A stretch of DNA of 64,000 nt from CAVZQN01 sp963837395 (GTDB lineage Bacteria; Acidobacteriota; HRBIN11; JAKEFK01), in NCBI GenBank assembly GCA_963837395.1, contig CAWINI010000002.1:1-64000 (forward strand), read 5' to 3'. Shown here in pieces: positions 29,105 through 38,252 of the stretch (position 1 is the first letter of the stretch; each line of letters begins with the position of its first letter). A program made the translations under genes and the position numbers. The notes beneath the pieces are model-generated. The model worked only from the letters and a program-made list of their open reading frames with translations, did no database searches and was not told the origin of the DNA.

Positions 29105-29824
29105 TTATTGATTAAAAGTTCGGGCAGCAGCAATGAATGATTCGAAGAGAGCCAAGAATTCTCCATCTTGGTTCCAGAAAGATTCCGGGTGCCATTGGAC
29201 TCCTACAACAAACTGGGAGTCGGGTAATTCCAGAGCCTCGATCACTCCATCATCTGCCCAGGCAACAGGAATCAAATCGTGTCCTAACGTTTTTGCCGAT
29301 TGATGATGAAAGCTATTGACCCACAACTTCTCCATTTTAAGAATTTCATAGAGGCGAGATTCAGTTTTCAATATAACTTGATGTGCGAGTTCATGTCTCT
29401 GTCTTTTAGAATTATCATGCGAAATTTGAGGTCCAATCATTGTAGGAATGTCCTGGACTAATGAGCCACCCATTACAACATTCAAAACTTGAAGCCCTCT
29501 GCAAACTGCCAGTATGGGCATCCTTTGCTGCAAAGCTGTTTTGGTCAACTTAAATTCGAATTCGTCTCGCTCGGGGCTAATTCTTGTAACTGACGGATGA
29601 AAAGGCTCGCCGTAAGCTGAAGGCTCGATGTCAACTCCCCCTGTTAGCAAAAGGCCATCTAATCTTGTAGTTAATCGTGAATGAAGTGCTGCTCCGCTAG
29701 GGGCAAGAATCACCGGAATTCCTCCCGCCTGTTCAATGCTGCGTACATAGTCCCAGCGAATTACATATTGTCCTGGCGTGCGCGGATCGTTTCCGGCAGT
29801 AATTCCAATTAACGGACATTCCAT
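29105..29824 (-). CDS. class-I glutamine amidotransferase-like hydrolase (peptidase C26, PuuD type)
   Basis: Protein of 239 residues. The nucleophile elbow AVCRGLQVLNV (Cys) and the His-Glu pair in GVQWHPESFW complete the catalytic triad. The start CPLIGITAGNDPRTPGQYVIRWDY is typical of gamma-glutamyl-GABA hydrolase or related C26 peptidases. It releases glutamate from gamma-glutamyl compounds, which fits the glutamate-using genes further right. A plausible sigma-54 element lies upstream. Confidence 0.85.
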   Translation of the reverse strand: MECPLIGITAGNDPRTPGQYVIRWDYVRSIEQAGGIPVILAPSGAALHSRLTTRLDGLLLTGGVDIEPSAYGEPFHPSVTRISPERDEFEFKLTKTALQQRMPILAVCRGLQVLNVVMGGSLVQDIPTMIGPQISHDNSKRQRHELAHQVILKTESRLYEILKMEKLWVNSFHHQSAKTLGHDLIPVAWADDGVIEALELPDSQFVVGVQWHPESFWNQDGEFLALFESFIAAARTFNQ

Positions 29825-29838
29825 TCGTTTTCATTCAA

Positions 29839-29855
29839 TGCAAAGGTAAAGCCAA
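29839..29855 (-). promoter_or_regulatory. possible sigma-54 promoter (C26 hydrolase)
   Basis: Minus strand TTGGCTTTACCTTTGCA, 15 bp upstream of the 29824 start. Confidence 0.55.
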
Positions 29856-29884
29856 AACTTTGACTCGCGTGATCTCTGGGATTG

Positions 29885-29918
29885 CTGACAATATGGCAAA
29901 GGCTCTGACATTCTGGAT
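29885..29918. promoter_or_regulatory. tandem activator sites (oxidoreductase operon)
   Basis: CTGACAATATGGCAA (29885) and CTGACATTCTGGATT (29904), 19 bp apart. Each has one perfect half site. They lie between divergent sigma-54 promoters. Confidence 0.5.
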
Positions 29919-29948
29919 TTAATCCGAACATTTTATGCTCGGATTCTT

Positions 29949-29965
29949 GTGGCATATCACTTGCT
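29949..29965 (+). promoter_or_regulatory. sigma-54 promoter (2-oxoacid oxidoreductase operon)
   Basis: GTGGCATATCACTTGCT, near-perfect -24/-12 element, about 55 bp upstream of ATG 30020. Confidence 0.8.
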
Positions 29966-30019
29966 CAACACATCCTTGTTGCTCAAAAGAGCATTTTCTT
30001 GCGCGCTCCGGAGGAGATT

Positions 30020-31408
30020 ATGAAAGAGAAACCTAAGCCTTATATCTTTGATTCATTTTGCAAAGGATGCGGCCGTTGCATCGATGCATGTCCGAAAGGT
30101 TGTATTCATACAGGCATTCATGTTGATGCTGTGTCTGGATTGATTCCGGTTGACCTTGTACTGGATCAATGTAACGGTTGTGGACTTTGCTTAAGTGCGT
30201 GTCCGGAACCTTATGGACTGAGAGTTCATGAAGAACAAATGGACGCCGAATTTCCAGACTTCGAAACTATTTCAAATATCCGTTCTGATTACGCATTTCG
30301 ACCAGCAGCCATCCCGGATAAAACAATTCCTTTAACTACATCAAAAACACTGGTGATCAAAGGAATGCATGCTTCCGCAATCGGTGCATTACTTGCAGGG
30401 TGCCGTCATTTCTTTGGTTATCCGATTACACCTTCTACTGAAGGTGCTGAATTGATGGCGAAACTTCTTCCAGAATTAAATGGATTTTTTGTGCAGGCAG
30501 TCAGTGAAGTTGCAACGGTGAACTTCATGTATGGATGCGCTGCTGCCGGATTACCTTCAGTGACATTCACATCTTCTCCCGGTTTCAGTCTGATGTTGGA
30601 AGGAATTTCTTACATGATCGGTTCTGAATTACCCGCAGTAATTGTGAATGTAATGCGCGGTGGTCCAGGGCTTGGAAATATTGGACCGGAACAAGCAGAT
30701 ATCAAACTTGTGTGCCGTGGTTTAGGACATGGAAATACACACGCAATTGTATTAGCTCCGTCTACAACACAAGAAATGCTGGATCTGACAATGCTTGCGT
30801 TCAAACTTGCTTTCAAGTATCGCAATCCGGTTGTAATCGTAGGAGACGGTTACATGGGACAAATGACAGGTAAAGTCAATTTGCCGGAATTCATGATTCA
30901 ACCTGGCATTCCGGAATGGGCGGTTTATGGCGATGCAGCACATCGAAGAAATTTAATCAGTTCCATTCAGCTCAGCGAAGAAGATTTGGAAGCACACAAC
31001 ATTCATTTGAATGAAAAATATGATCGCATCGAACAAACCGAACAGCGCGCGGAGAAATATTTGTGTGACGATGCTGATCTTCTTGTTGTGGCCTGTAATA
31101 CTCCGGCGAGAATGGCAAAAGGTGCTGTGCGCGATTTGCGTGGCAATGGAATTCACGCAGGATTGTTCCGGCCAATTACATTGTGGCCATTTCCGGTAAA
31201 AGAACTTGCGGAATTAATTCCCAACGTAAAAAAGATTGTGATGGTAGAAGCAGGCAGCGGACAGCTTGAAGATGAGATGCGGCTTGCTTTGAGTTGCAAC
31301 GGAATTGTATGTCCGCCAGTTAGAACTGTTCAACATTTCGGTGGTGTGCTTCCACAAGCACAGGAAATTATTCAGCGAGTTCGATCGTTGGAGGAGGTGT
31401 ATGTATGA
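30020..31408 (+). CDS. 2-oxoacid:ferredoxin oxidoreductase, ferredoxin-alpha fusion (VorB-like)
   Basis: Protein of 462 residues. The N-terminal 2x[4Fe-4S] ferredoxin (CKGCGRCIDACPKGC; CNGCGLCLSACPEP) is fused to the alpha/pyrimidine-binding POR domain (GNIGPEQADIKLVCRGLGHG, VVIVGDGYMGQMTG). I take ATG 30020, preceded by GGAGGAG, rather than the in-frame TTG at 29999. With the next gene it oxidises a 2-oxoacid (branched-chain or 2-oxoglutarate class) to acyl-CoA, CO2 and reduced ferredoxin. The stop overlaps the next start (ATGA), so they are translationally coupled. Confidence 0.88.
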   Translation: MKEKPKPYIFDSFCKGCGRCIDACPKGCIHTGIHVDAVSGLIPVDLVLDQCNGCGLCLSACPEPYGLRVHEEQMDAEFPDFETISNIRSDYAFRPAAIPDKTIPLTTSKTLVIKGMHASAIGALLAGCRHFFGYPITPSTEGAELMAKLLPELNGFFVQAVSEVATVNFMYGCAAAGLPSVTFTSSPGFSLMLEGISYMIGSELPAVIVNVMRGGPGLGNIGPEQADIKLVCRGLGHGNTHAIVLAPSTTQEMLDLTMLAFKLAFKYRNPVVIVGDGYMGQMTGKVNLPEFMIQPGIPEWAVYGDAAHRRNLISSIQLSEEDLEAHNIHLNEKYDRIEQTEQRAEKYLCDDADLLVVACNTPARMAKGAVRDLRGNGIHAGLFRPITLWPFPVKELAELIPNVKKIVMVEAGSGQLEDEMRLALSCNGIVCPPVRTVQHFGGVLPQAQEIIQRVRSLEEVYV

Positions 31409-32862
31409 ACGCCAGTGTATTCTACGATCAATTCAAGAGACATTCACATGGTGAAGGATTAAAAAGTCATTCCACTCATTATTGTCCGGGCTGCGGTCAC
31501 GGTTTGATTCACAAATATTTGGCGGAATCGATTGATGAGCTTGGCATTCAAGATCGTACTGTTGCAATTTCACCAGTCGGATGTGCGGTCTTCCTTTATT
31601 ACTACCTGGATGTTGGCAATACTCAGGCTGCTCACGGACGTGCACCTGTTGTTGGTTTGGGTCAGAAATTAGCAAACCCTGACTCCATCGTCATCGCATA
31701 TCAAGGTGATGGCGACCTTGCGTCAATTGGACTTGCTGAAATCGTTCAAGCGGCGCAAATGGGAATTCCATTCACTGTGATTTTTGTGAATAACGCCGTG
31801 TATGGAATGACGGGAGGTCAATTAGCTCCAACTACGTTGATGGGAATGACAACCACAACGTCACCTTACGGTCGGAATCAATTTATGGGAGAACCACTGA
31901 AAGTTTCAGAGATGATGGCTCAATTAGATGGAACTGTTTATGTCGAACGTGTTGCTTTATATGACAACAAACAGAGGAATCGCGCAAAAAAAGCAATTAA
32001 GAAAGCGATTCAAGTTCAGATGGAAAATCGCGGAGTGGGTTTTGTTGAAGTGCTTTCAGAATGTCCAATCCACTGGCACATGACACCGGAGGAAGCGGAG
32101 AACTGGGTTAAAGAAAAAATGGTCCAGGTATTTCCATTAGGAGTTAAAAAAGACGTAGTAAAAGAAAATTCGTTCCAACCGCATTCACCATTGTTCGATC
32201 CACAAAAGATGATCGAATTGATTCACGCAGATGATGAATCAGTAACTCGTTTCAGCAAAAGTTTTCCGGCTCATATTGCTCAACATGATATCGCAATCAA
32301 GTTTGCAGGAGCGGGTGGTGATGGTGCACAAACTGCCGCTATGCTGGTGACGCGTGCTGCAATCAATGAAAGCTTTGATAGCACTCACATCCCGAGCTAC
32401 GGTCCGGAATCGCGCGGTGGGACTTCTTATGCAGATGTTCATATTGCGGAAGAGGAAGTTTTATCACCAGCGTCACCGAATCCCCATATTCTAATTGCAT
32501 TCAACGCTCCGAGTTTAGCTAAATTTGGTTCTTGCGTTCAGGATGGCGGCGTAATTTTGTATGACAGTTCCGTAATTTCAAATGCAGCAGAAATTGGCCG
32601 TGGAATTCATCAGTATGGAATTCCATTTACTGAAATTGCAATGGATCTCGGTCGCAAGGTTGTAAAAAACATTGTTGCGCTAGGAGCTCTTAGTGCTGCA
32701 ACTCATATTCTTCCGAAAGATAGTTTCCTTACAGCGATCAAGCAGGCACTTCATGATAAATGCGCAATGATTCCATTGAATGAAGAAGCATTCGAATGGG
32801 GAGCGCGTGTATTTAAAGAAGAATATGGAACCTTCAATGCGCTTTCGAGGTTACAAGTATGA
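31405..32862 (+). CDS. 2-oxoacid:ferredoxin oxidoreductase, beta-gamma fusion
   Basis: Protein of 485 residues. The beta domain (1-250) carries CPGCGHG and the thiamine-diphosphate motif GDGDLASIG...FVNNAVYG. The gamma domain (about 300-480) has FAGAGGDGAQTAAMLVTRAA and SYGPESRGGTSYADV. Beta and gamma are separate subunits in most relatives, so the fusion gives a two-polypeptide enzyme. It completes the upstream ferredoxin-alpha subunit. It overlaps the alanine dehydrogenase start by 4 bp. Confidence 0.88.
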   Translation: MNASVFYDQFKRHSHGEGLKSHSTHYCPGCGHGLIHKYLAESIDELGIQDRTVAISPVGCAVFLYYYLDVGNTQAAHGRAPVVGLGQKLANPDSIVIAYQGDGDLASIGLAEIVQAAQMGIPFTVIFVNNAVYGMTGGQLAPTTLMGMTTTTSPYGRNQFMGEPLKVSEMMAQLDGTVYVERVALYDNKQRNRAKKAIKKAIQVQMENRGVGFVEVLSECPIHWHMTPEEAENWVKEKMVQVFPLGVKKDVVKENSFQPHSPLFDPQKMIELIHADDESVTRFSKSFPAHIAQHDIAIKFAGAGGDGAQTAAMLVTRAAINESFDSTHIPSYGPESRGGTSYADVHIAEEEVLSPASPNPHILIAFNAPSLAKFGSCVQDGGVILYDSSVISNAAEIGRGIHQYGIPFTEIAMDLGRKVVKNIVALGALSAATHILPKDSFLTAIKQALHDKCAMIPLNEEAFEWGARVFKEEYGTFNALSRLQV

Positions 32863-33968
32863 TTATCGGAATTCCAAAAGAAAATTATCGTGATGAACGG
32901 CGAGTGGGATTAACCCCCGCTGGAGTTCATGCATTGATTGATTCTGGTCACGAAATTCTTGTTGAATCCGATGCAGGAACTGGCAGTGGTTTTAGCCGTG
33001 AAGATTATCAACAAGCAGGCGGAGCGATTGTTTTTTCTGCGAAGGAGGTGTTTTCACGATCAGATTTTATTGTGAAGGTGATGCCGCCAACTCTAGAAGA
33101 ATGCCATTGGATGGAAGAAGAACGTATTTTGTTCAGTCTTATCCAACTTGGTGTAGCAAATCCGGAAGTGCATGGTGCTTTAAAGTCGGATCGTACAACA
33201 GCGGTTGGATACGAATTGATTGAAGATTCTGATGGAAATTTGCCGGTACTCACGGTGATGAGTGAAATTGCGGGAAGGCTTTTGCCGCAAATTGCAGGGC
33301 GCTATTTGGAATCGAATTACGGCGGCCGTGGAATTTGTCTTAGTGGACTTCCTGGAATTTCTGCATCCAATGTTGTGATTGTTGGTGCCGGCACCGTTGG
33401 AAGCCTTGCTGCCGGCGCATTTCTTGGTGCGGGTGCCAGCGTGATGGTTTTGGACTCGGACTTAAACAGGCTTCGAAGGCTCGAACACACATTGCATCGG
33501 CCGGTGAATACAGCGCTCGCCACTCCTTACAATCTTTCGCGCGCTGTTGAATTCGCTGATGTTTTAGTTGGTGCTGTGTTGATTCATGGAAAAAGAACTC
33601 CGCATGTAATTTCCGAATCAATGGTCCGAAAAATGAAGACAGGCACGGTCATCATTGATGTTGCAATCGATCAGGGTGGCTGTGTTGAAACAAGTCGTCC
33701 CACAACATTATCCGATCCGGTGTTTGTAAAACACGGAGTAATTCATTATTGCGTTCCAAATATTGCATCTTCCGTTGCACGGACTGCATCTCATGCACTG
33801 AATAATGTACTGCTGCCGTTTGTTCAAGCTGTTGCTGAAAAACATTTTTCAGCATTTGCGGAAGATTTGGATCTGCGTCGTGGTCTTTATTTCTATCGCG
33901 GTGAACCGGTTCATGATTCACTTTCTGCGTTGTTAATAGCTGCTGATCAAAAGGAAGGAAGCAATTAA
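32859..33968 (+). CDS. ald: alanine dehydrogenase
   Basis: NAD-dependent L-alanine/pyruvate interconversion. Length 369 residues, as expected. Signature MIIGIPKENYRDERRVGLTP at the start, VKVMPPTLEE in the substrate domain, Rossmann motif VIVGAGTVGSLAAGAFLGAGASV, and the late segment DVAIDQGGCVETSRPT with HYCVPNIASSVARTAS. It overlaps the upstream oxidoreductase gene and is followed after 2 bp by the CoA-transferase. The operon thus joins alanine to a 2-oxoacid, then to acyl-CoA and an acid. Confidence 0.93.
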   Translation: MIIGIPKENYRDERRVGLTPAGVHALIDSGHEILVESDAGTGSGFSREDYQQAGGAIVFSAKEVFSRSDFIVKVMPPTLEECHWMEEERILFSLIQLGVANPEVHGALKSDRTTAVGYELIEDSDGNLPVLTVMSEIAGRLLPQIAGRYLESNYGGRGICLSGLPGISASNVVIVGAGTVGSLAAGAFLGAGASVMVLDSDLNRLRRLEHTLHRPVNTALATPYNLSRAVEFADVLVGAVLIHGKRTPHVISESMVRKMKTGTVIIDVAIDQGGCVETSRPTTLSDPVFVKHGVIHYCVPNIASSVARTASHALNNVLLPFVQAVAEKHFSAFAEDLDLRRGLYFYRGEPVHDSLSALLIAADQKEGSN

Positions 33969-33970
33969 AT

Positions 33971-35294
33971 ATGATAGCTACAAAAGAAAAAATCTTGCAC
34001 TGGATGCAAAGTTATGTTGAAAAACGCTGCACCGCCGATCAAGCATTAAGCAAAATTCGCAATAGCGAAACCATTTACATTCATCCCGGATGTGCCGAAC
34101 CTGAAAGACTTGTTCATGCCTTGGTAAGACGCCGGACCCGAACTTGAAAATGTTCGGGTCATTCATTTGCTTACCGCCGGAAATGCCGACTATGTAAAAC
34201 CTGAAATGGCAGGACACTTCCGGCATGTTGCTTTCTTTGCCGGTGCGAATGTCCGCCAGGCTATCAATGATGGCCGCGCAGATTTTATTCCAATTTTTCT
34301 TGGTGAGATCGAACCGCTTATTTCTAATCACCAAATACAGATTGATGTCGCTTTAATACATGTTTCACCACCGGATGCACATGGTTTTTGCAGTTTCGGA
34401 GTCGGTGTGGACGCAACCAAAACTGCCGCAGAGTATGCGCGAACTGTAATAGCGCAGATCAACCCGATGATGCCGCGGACGCTGGGCGATTCCTTCATTC
34501 ATCTGAATCAAATTCATCACATCGTAGAAGTGGACGATCCTATTTTGGAACACAGGCAAGGAAAAATTTCAGAAACATCCGATCTCATTGCAAAACATAT
34601 TGCAGAATTAATCGAAGATGGTTCTACGTTGCAGCTGGGTATCGGTGAAATACCGGATGCGGTTATGTATTACATGAAAGACAAGCGCGATCTTGGAATC
34701 CATTCGGAAATGATAAGCGATGGAGTAGTCGAATTAATTCAAAAAGGCATTATTAACAATTCAAAAAAGACATTGCATCGTGGCAAAGTCATTGTTGGAT
34801 TTGTGCTTGGTACGAAAGTCCTTTACGATTTCATCGACAACAATCCGCTTTTTGAATTTCATCCTAGCCAGTATACAAATGATCCTTTTATCATTAGCCA
34901 GAATGACAAGCAGGTTGCAATCAATTCAGCGATCGAAGTCGATCTCTCCGGCCAGGTGTGTGCTGATTCTATTGGATACAATTTTTACAGCGGCATCGGT
35001 GGACAGGTTGATTTCATTCGGGGAGCCGCTCGCAGTAAAGGTGGAAAACCAATCATTGCATTACCTTCAACCGCAAAGAACGGTACCATTAGCAGGATCG
35101 TACCGCATTTGCAGGAGGGTGCTGGAGTCGTAACTTCGCGCGGCGACGTTCACTATGTTGTCACTGAATTTGGAATCGCATATTTGCATGGCAAGACCAT
35201 CGCGGAACGCTGCAAAGCATTAATCAACATTGCCCATCCGGATTTTCGCGATGAACTCACGCGGTTTGCTGCAAAATGTAAATGGCTCGTCTGA
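33971..35294 (+). CDS. acetyl-CoA hydrolase/CoA-transferase family protein, frameshifted
   Basis: About 440 residues after removing an extra C near 34133 (AGACGCCGGACCC), which rejoins RLVHALVRRGPELENV. The N-terminal part (33971-34146) reads MIATKEKILHWMQSYVEKRC. The C-terminal part has FGVGVDATKTAAEYA, GDGSTLQLGIGEIPDAV-type motifs (here EDGSTLQLGIGEIPDAV) and the ending VVTEFGIAYLHGKTIAERCKALINIAHP, characteristic of 4-hydroxybutyrate/acetyl-CoA transferases. It probably passes CoA from the acyl-CoA made by the oxidoreductase to acetate or another acid. Confidence 0.85.
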
Positions 35295-35367
35295 ATGGGT
35301 CTGTCCAGACCAAGATGAAATTGATCATTGTGTGTATCTTATTACATCATTAGATTTAATAAATAAA

Positions 35368-36246
35368 ATGCTTCGCAGAAGATTTGGTCAATCACAATTA
35401 CAGGTTTCCGTTCTGGGATTTGGCGCTGGAGGCATCGGTAGTCCTTCCATCTCAGATCTTCAATGTGAACATCTTCTTAATTCTATCGTGGACGCGGGGA
35501 TCAACTTTATCGATACTGCCAGATCCTATGGCTCATCCGAGGAACGCATTGGGAAATATTTAAAAAACAGACGAAATGAACTTGTTCTTTCAACTAAAAT
35601 CGGTTACGGAATCGAACGTTATCAGGATTGGTCCCCACCGATCATCGAAGCAGGAATTGATCATGCTCTTAGGCTTCTGCAAACTGATTGGATCGATATT
35701 GTGCATTTGCACTCCTGTCCCGTGGAAATTCTGGAACGCGATGGAATCATCGATGCTCTTCAACACGCTGTGGATGCCGGCAAAGTGCGACTAGCAGCAT
35801 ATTCCGGAGATAATGAGCCTCTGCGATGGGCTCTCGATTCAGGCAAATTTTCAGGATTGCAAATGTCAATCAACATTTGTGATCAGTATGCCATCCCATT
35901 GTTAAATCGAGCGCAAGAGCGCGGTATTGGAATCATTGTCAAGCGAGCTTTGGCGAATGCTCCGTGGCGCGGCTCTCTTTCTTCAGACGACAATGCGGCA
36001 GCTGAATACAAAACCCGCTGGAATAAAATGGCACTACCATTTCAGGGTGATGAAGCTGCGGAAATAGCGCTTCGTTTTGCCGCATTTTTGCCGGAAGTTC
36101 ATACGTGCCTCGTAGGATCAACAAATCTTAACCATATATATCAAAACATTCGGGCAATTGAACACGGACCACTTCCGGAATCAACTGAAGCAATGATTCG
36201 CTCGAGTTTCTTGCTACATGGGAAAAATTGGTTTGGACAAATCTAA
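35368..36246 (+). CDS. aldo/keto reductase
   Basis: About 292 residues from ATG 35368. A longer frame open from 35230 overlaps the previous gene and adds a non-AKR sequence, so I reject it. The catalytic tetrad is visible: Asp and Tyr in NFIDTARSYGSSEERIG, Lys in STKIGYG, His in IVHLHSCP. It reduces an aldehyde or ketone with NADPH. The ribosome site is poor, so the start is uncertain. The position at the end of the oxidoreductase-CoA-transferase operon suggests handling of aldehydes from amino-acid fermentation; that is inference. Confidence 0.8.
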   Translation: MLRRRFGQSQLQVSVLGFGAGGIGSPSISDLQCEHLLNSIVDAGINFIDTARSYGSSEERIGKYLKNRRNELVLSTKIGYGIERYQDWSPPIIEAGIDHALRLLQTDWIDIVHLHSCPVEILERDGIIDALQHAVDAGKVRLAAYSGDNEPLRWALDSGKFSGLQMSINICDQYAIPLLNRAQERGIGIIVKRALANAPWRGSLSSDDNAAAEYKTRWNKMALPFQGDEAAEIALRFAAFLPEVHTCLVGSTNLNHIYQNIRAIEHGPLPESTEAMIRSSFLLHGKNWFGQI

Positions 36247-36291
36247 CACGTAGGGAACTTTGCTCATCTTCACACAACAACAGGAGAAGCA

Positions 36292-37077
36292 ATGACACCA
36301 GAAAACTATCAGAAATTTACGGATATTCTGAAGCAACAACTTGAAGCTGATGATCGAGTCCTTGGTTTGATTGCTGTGGGTTCAATGGCTGGGCAGGATT
36401 ATGCGCCGGACGAATGGTCCGATCATGACTTTTTTGTTATTGTGCGCTCTGCTGAGCAAGAATCTTTTCGCAACAATTTCAACTGGCTGCCATTCAATGA
36501 ACAAATCGCATTTTCTTATAGAGAAACAGCGCATGGAGTGAAGGTTTTATATAAAGATGGTCATCTGCTTGAGTTTGCGATCTTTGACCTGCAGGAACTG
36601 TACCTTGCTAGAGTAAACCGCTACCGTGTTTTGTTAGACAGAAGCAATATGAATGACCATCTCAATAAGATCCGTCAGACTACCTTGAATGAAACTTCTC
36701 GAGACGAACTTTGGTTGATCGGACAGTTTCTAACGAATTTGTTGGTGGGGGTAATGAGACATCGAAGGGGTGAGCAACTCAGCGGCCACTACTTAGTAAA
36801 AGAAAGTGCATTAAAACATTTGCTTTTCTTATTGAACAAACGCCTGGATTCTGAAACGAAATTTTTGTTAGATGACCTGGACCCGTTCCGCCGTTTCGAA
36901 CTCGCATTTCCTGAACAAGGGAAAATCCTTAACAAATTCTTAAATCAAGACACACCTGTTGCCGCTCAAAAACTTTTATTGCTTGCAGAACAAGAGCTAA
37001 AACCGCGATTGGCAAACTATCCAACTCAAGCGGCACAAATTGTTCTGGAGCGGATCACATTATTGTCAGACTATTAA
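36292..37077 (+). CDS. nucleotidyltransferase-fold protein (aminoglycoside adenylyltransferase-like)
   Basis: Protein of 261 residues. The NTase active-site pattern is GSMAGQDYAPDEWSDHDFFV (Gly-Ser and the DxD-like SDHD), followed by an Asp/Glu-bearing strand (HLLEFAIFDL). A helical C-terminal domain follows. It resembles the lincosamide/aminoglycoside 6-adenylyltransferase groups, but resistance cannot be concluded. GGAG precedes the ATG. No sigma-54 element was found. Confidence 0.7.
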   Translation: MTPENYQKFTDILKQQLEADDRVLGLIAVGSMAGQDYAPDEWSDHDFFVIVRSAEQESFRNNFNWLPFNEQIAFSYRETAHGVKVLYKDGHLLEFAIFDLQELYLARVNRYRVLLDRSNMNDHLNKIRQTTLNETSRDELWLIGQFLTNLLVGVMRHRRGEQLSGHYLVKESALKHLLFLLNKRLDSETKFLLDDLDPFRRFELAFPEQGKILNKFLNQDTPVAAQKLLLLAEQELKPRLANYPTQAAQIVLERITLLSDY

Positions 37078-37105
37078 TAAAACATATTCTCAAAAATCTA
37101 AAACG

Positions 37106-37232
37106 TCGTAGGTTATTTTCATTCGCTTTACAAAAAAAATGAACTCATATCCTTACCTTTTTGAAAGCGTAATTTCTGGTAATGCCGAATTGCTTCTAAG
37201 GAACGAATCCTGTATCCAAAAATATTGAGGAT
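37106..37232 (+). pseudogene. internal fragment of baeRF gene (decayed duplicate)
   Basis: 37106-37195 closely matches 25808-25898 of the baeRF gene (VDYFHPLYKKMNSYPYLFESVI region). It jumps directly to a match with 25990-26026 (GTNRVSKNIQE region). No start or intact frame remains. The rest of the gap 37078-37516 holds activator sites and a promoter. Confidence 0.85.
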
Positions 37233-37412
37233 GAGCCTTTGAAAAGGAGAAAGGAACGTCCAGATGTCATCGATAATCTAGCGGGACTGAGTCTTTTCTG
37301 AATGTGAGTAATTTTGCAGACGTGAAGCAAATGTATGTCAAAACGGTATTCCCTGGCACAGAATCCAGAATCTCTTCTTCACCAGTTAGTAGTTCAAAAG
37401 TCATCAGGCTAA

Positions 37413-37446
37413 CTGACAATTTTTCAGTCTTCCGACATTTTTTCAG
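37413..37446. promoter_or_regulatory. tandem activator sites (DUF2383-like gene)
   Basis: CTGACAATTTTTCAG (37413-37427) and CCGACATTTTTTCAG (37432-37446), 19 bp apart, about 30 bp upstream of the promoter. Confidence 0.65.
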
Positions 37447-37474
37447 TGTTCTAGAAAATCGCTCGAGAGAAAGC

Positions 37475-37491
37475 ATGGCAAAAGCCTTGCA
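37475..37491 (+). promoter_or_regulatory. sigma-54 promoter (DUF2383-like gene)
   Basis: ATGGCAAAAGCCTTGCA, 26 bp upstream of ATG 37517. Confidence 0.78.
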
Positions 37492-37516
37492 CAACTGTTT
37501 ACATGTCGGAGGATCT

Positions 37517-38011
37517 ATGAAAAACAACGAGGAAGTTCTAAAACAAAAGGTTCATGCTTTAAATCATTTGATTCAAATTTGTAAGGCCGGTGAATTCGGA
37601 TTCCGTCAGGCTGCCGGAGAATTAGAAACCAAAGAGCATCGCATATTTGCTAATACCACGGCGTTTAAGAGACATGAATTCGCAACTGCACTGGAAGATC
37701 AAGTCGCAAAATTTGGAGTTACGCCACCCGATCATGCTACAGTGCAAGCCGGAATTCACAGGTTCTGGATGAATCTGCGACACGCAATCAATAATAGAAA
37801 TGATGAAGTCGTTTTGGATGAATGTAGACGAGGTGAAGAATCGGCCTTGAAAACATATCAAGATGTATTTGAATCAAAACTACTTCCTGATATGGAAGAA
37901 ATGTTGCGTGCACAGTTTATGAACATTATTGAAACTCGCGACAAGCTTTTCAGTATCGTAAAGGTTCAGAAGCAAGAAAAGCAAGCAGGATCAGTATTAT
38001 TGAAGTTTTAA
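37517..38011 (+). CDS. DUF2383/PA2169-type four-helix bundle protein
   Basis: About 164 residues starting MKNNEEVLKQKVHALNHLIQ. An upstream in-frame extension to 37304 crosses the promoter and activator sites, so GGAGGATCTATG fixes the start at 37517. Ferritin-like helices carry ICKAGEFGFRQAAGELE, a central FWMNLRHAINNRNDE and ECRRGEESALKTYQD, matching the DUF2383 pattern (GExGFRxAA; WMxLK; CxxGExxA). The family may bind metal or act in stress, but activity is not proven. It is a clear member of the sigma-54 regulon. Confidence 0.8.
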   Translation: MKNNEEVLKQKVHALNHLIQICKAGEFGFRQAAGELETKEHRIFANTTAFKRHEFATALEDQVAKFGVTPPDHATVQAGIHRFWMNLRHAINNRNDEVVLDECRRGEESALKTYQDVFESKLLPDMEEMLRAQFMNIIETRDKLFSIVKVQKQEKQAGSVLLKF

Positions 38012-38252
38012 GACATTTACTTATTACAGACTATAGCCGGGGCAAAACTCTCCATGATGAGCTATTGCTTGCTCGAATGATGATTGTGAGATTCTCATGA
38101 TAACTTATTTATGGTTATACTGAGGAGAGTTATAGTGGAATTGGGCGGGAATTTGGGGAAACAACGATGACATTTGGCGGGCTCGATTGGCCGGATGTCA
38201 GTATAGACGGGTTACTCGAAGTTGCTGTCCATCAATTCAATAGGAGTAGATC

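Noticed and set aside
35230..35367. Longer N-terminus for the aldo/keto reductase
   Set aside because: It overlaps the CoA-transferase coding end and does not resemble the family; the protein start MLRRRFGQ fits better.
36292..37077. Antibiotic-resistance adenylyltransferase
   Set aside because: The nucleotidyltransferase fold is seen, but nothing shows an aminoglycoside or lincosamide substrate.
37304..37516. N-terminal extension of the DUF2383-like gene
   Set aside because: The extension crosses the activator sites and sigma-54 promoter, and a good ribosome site marks ATG 37517.
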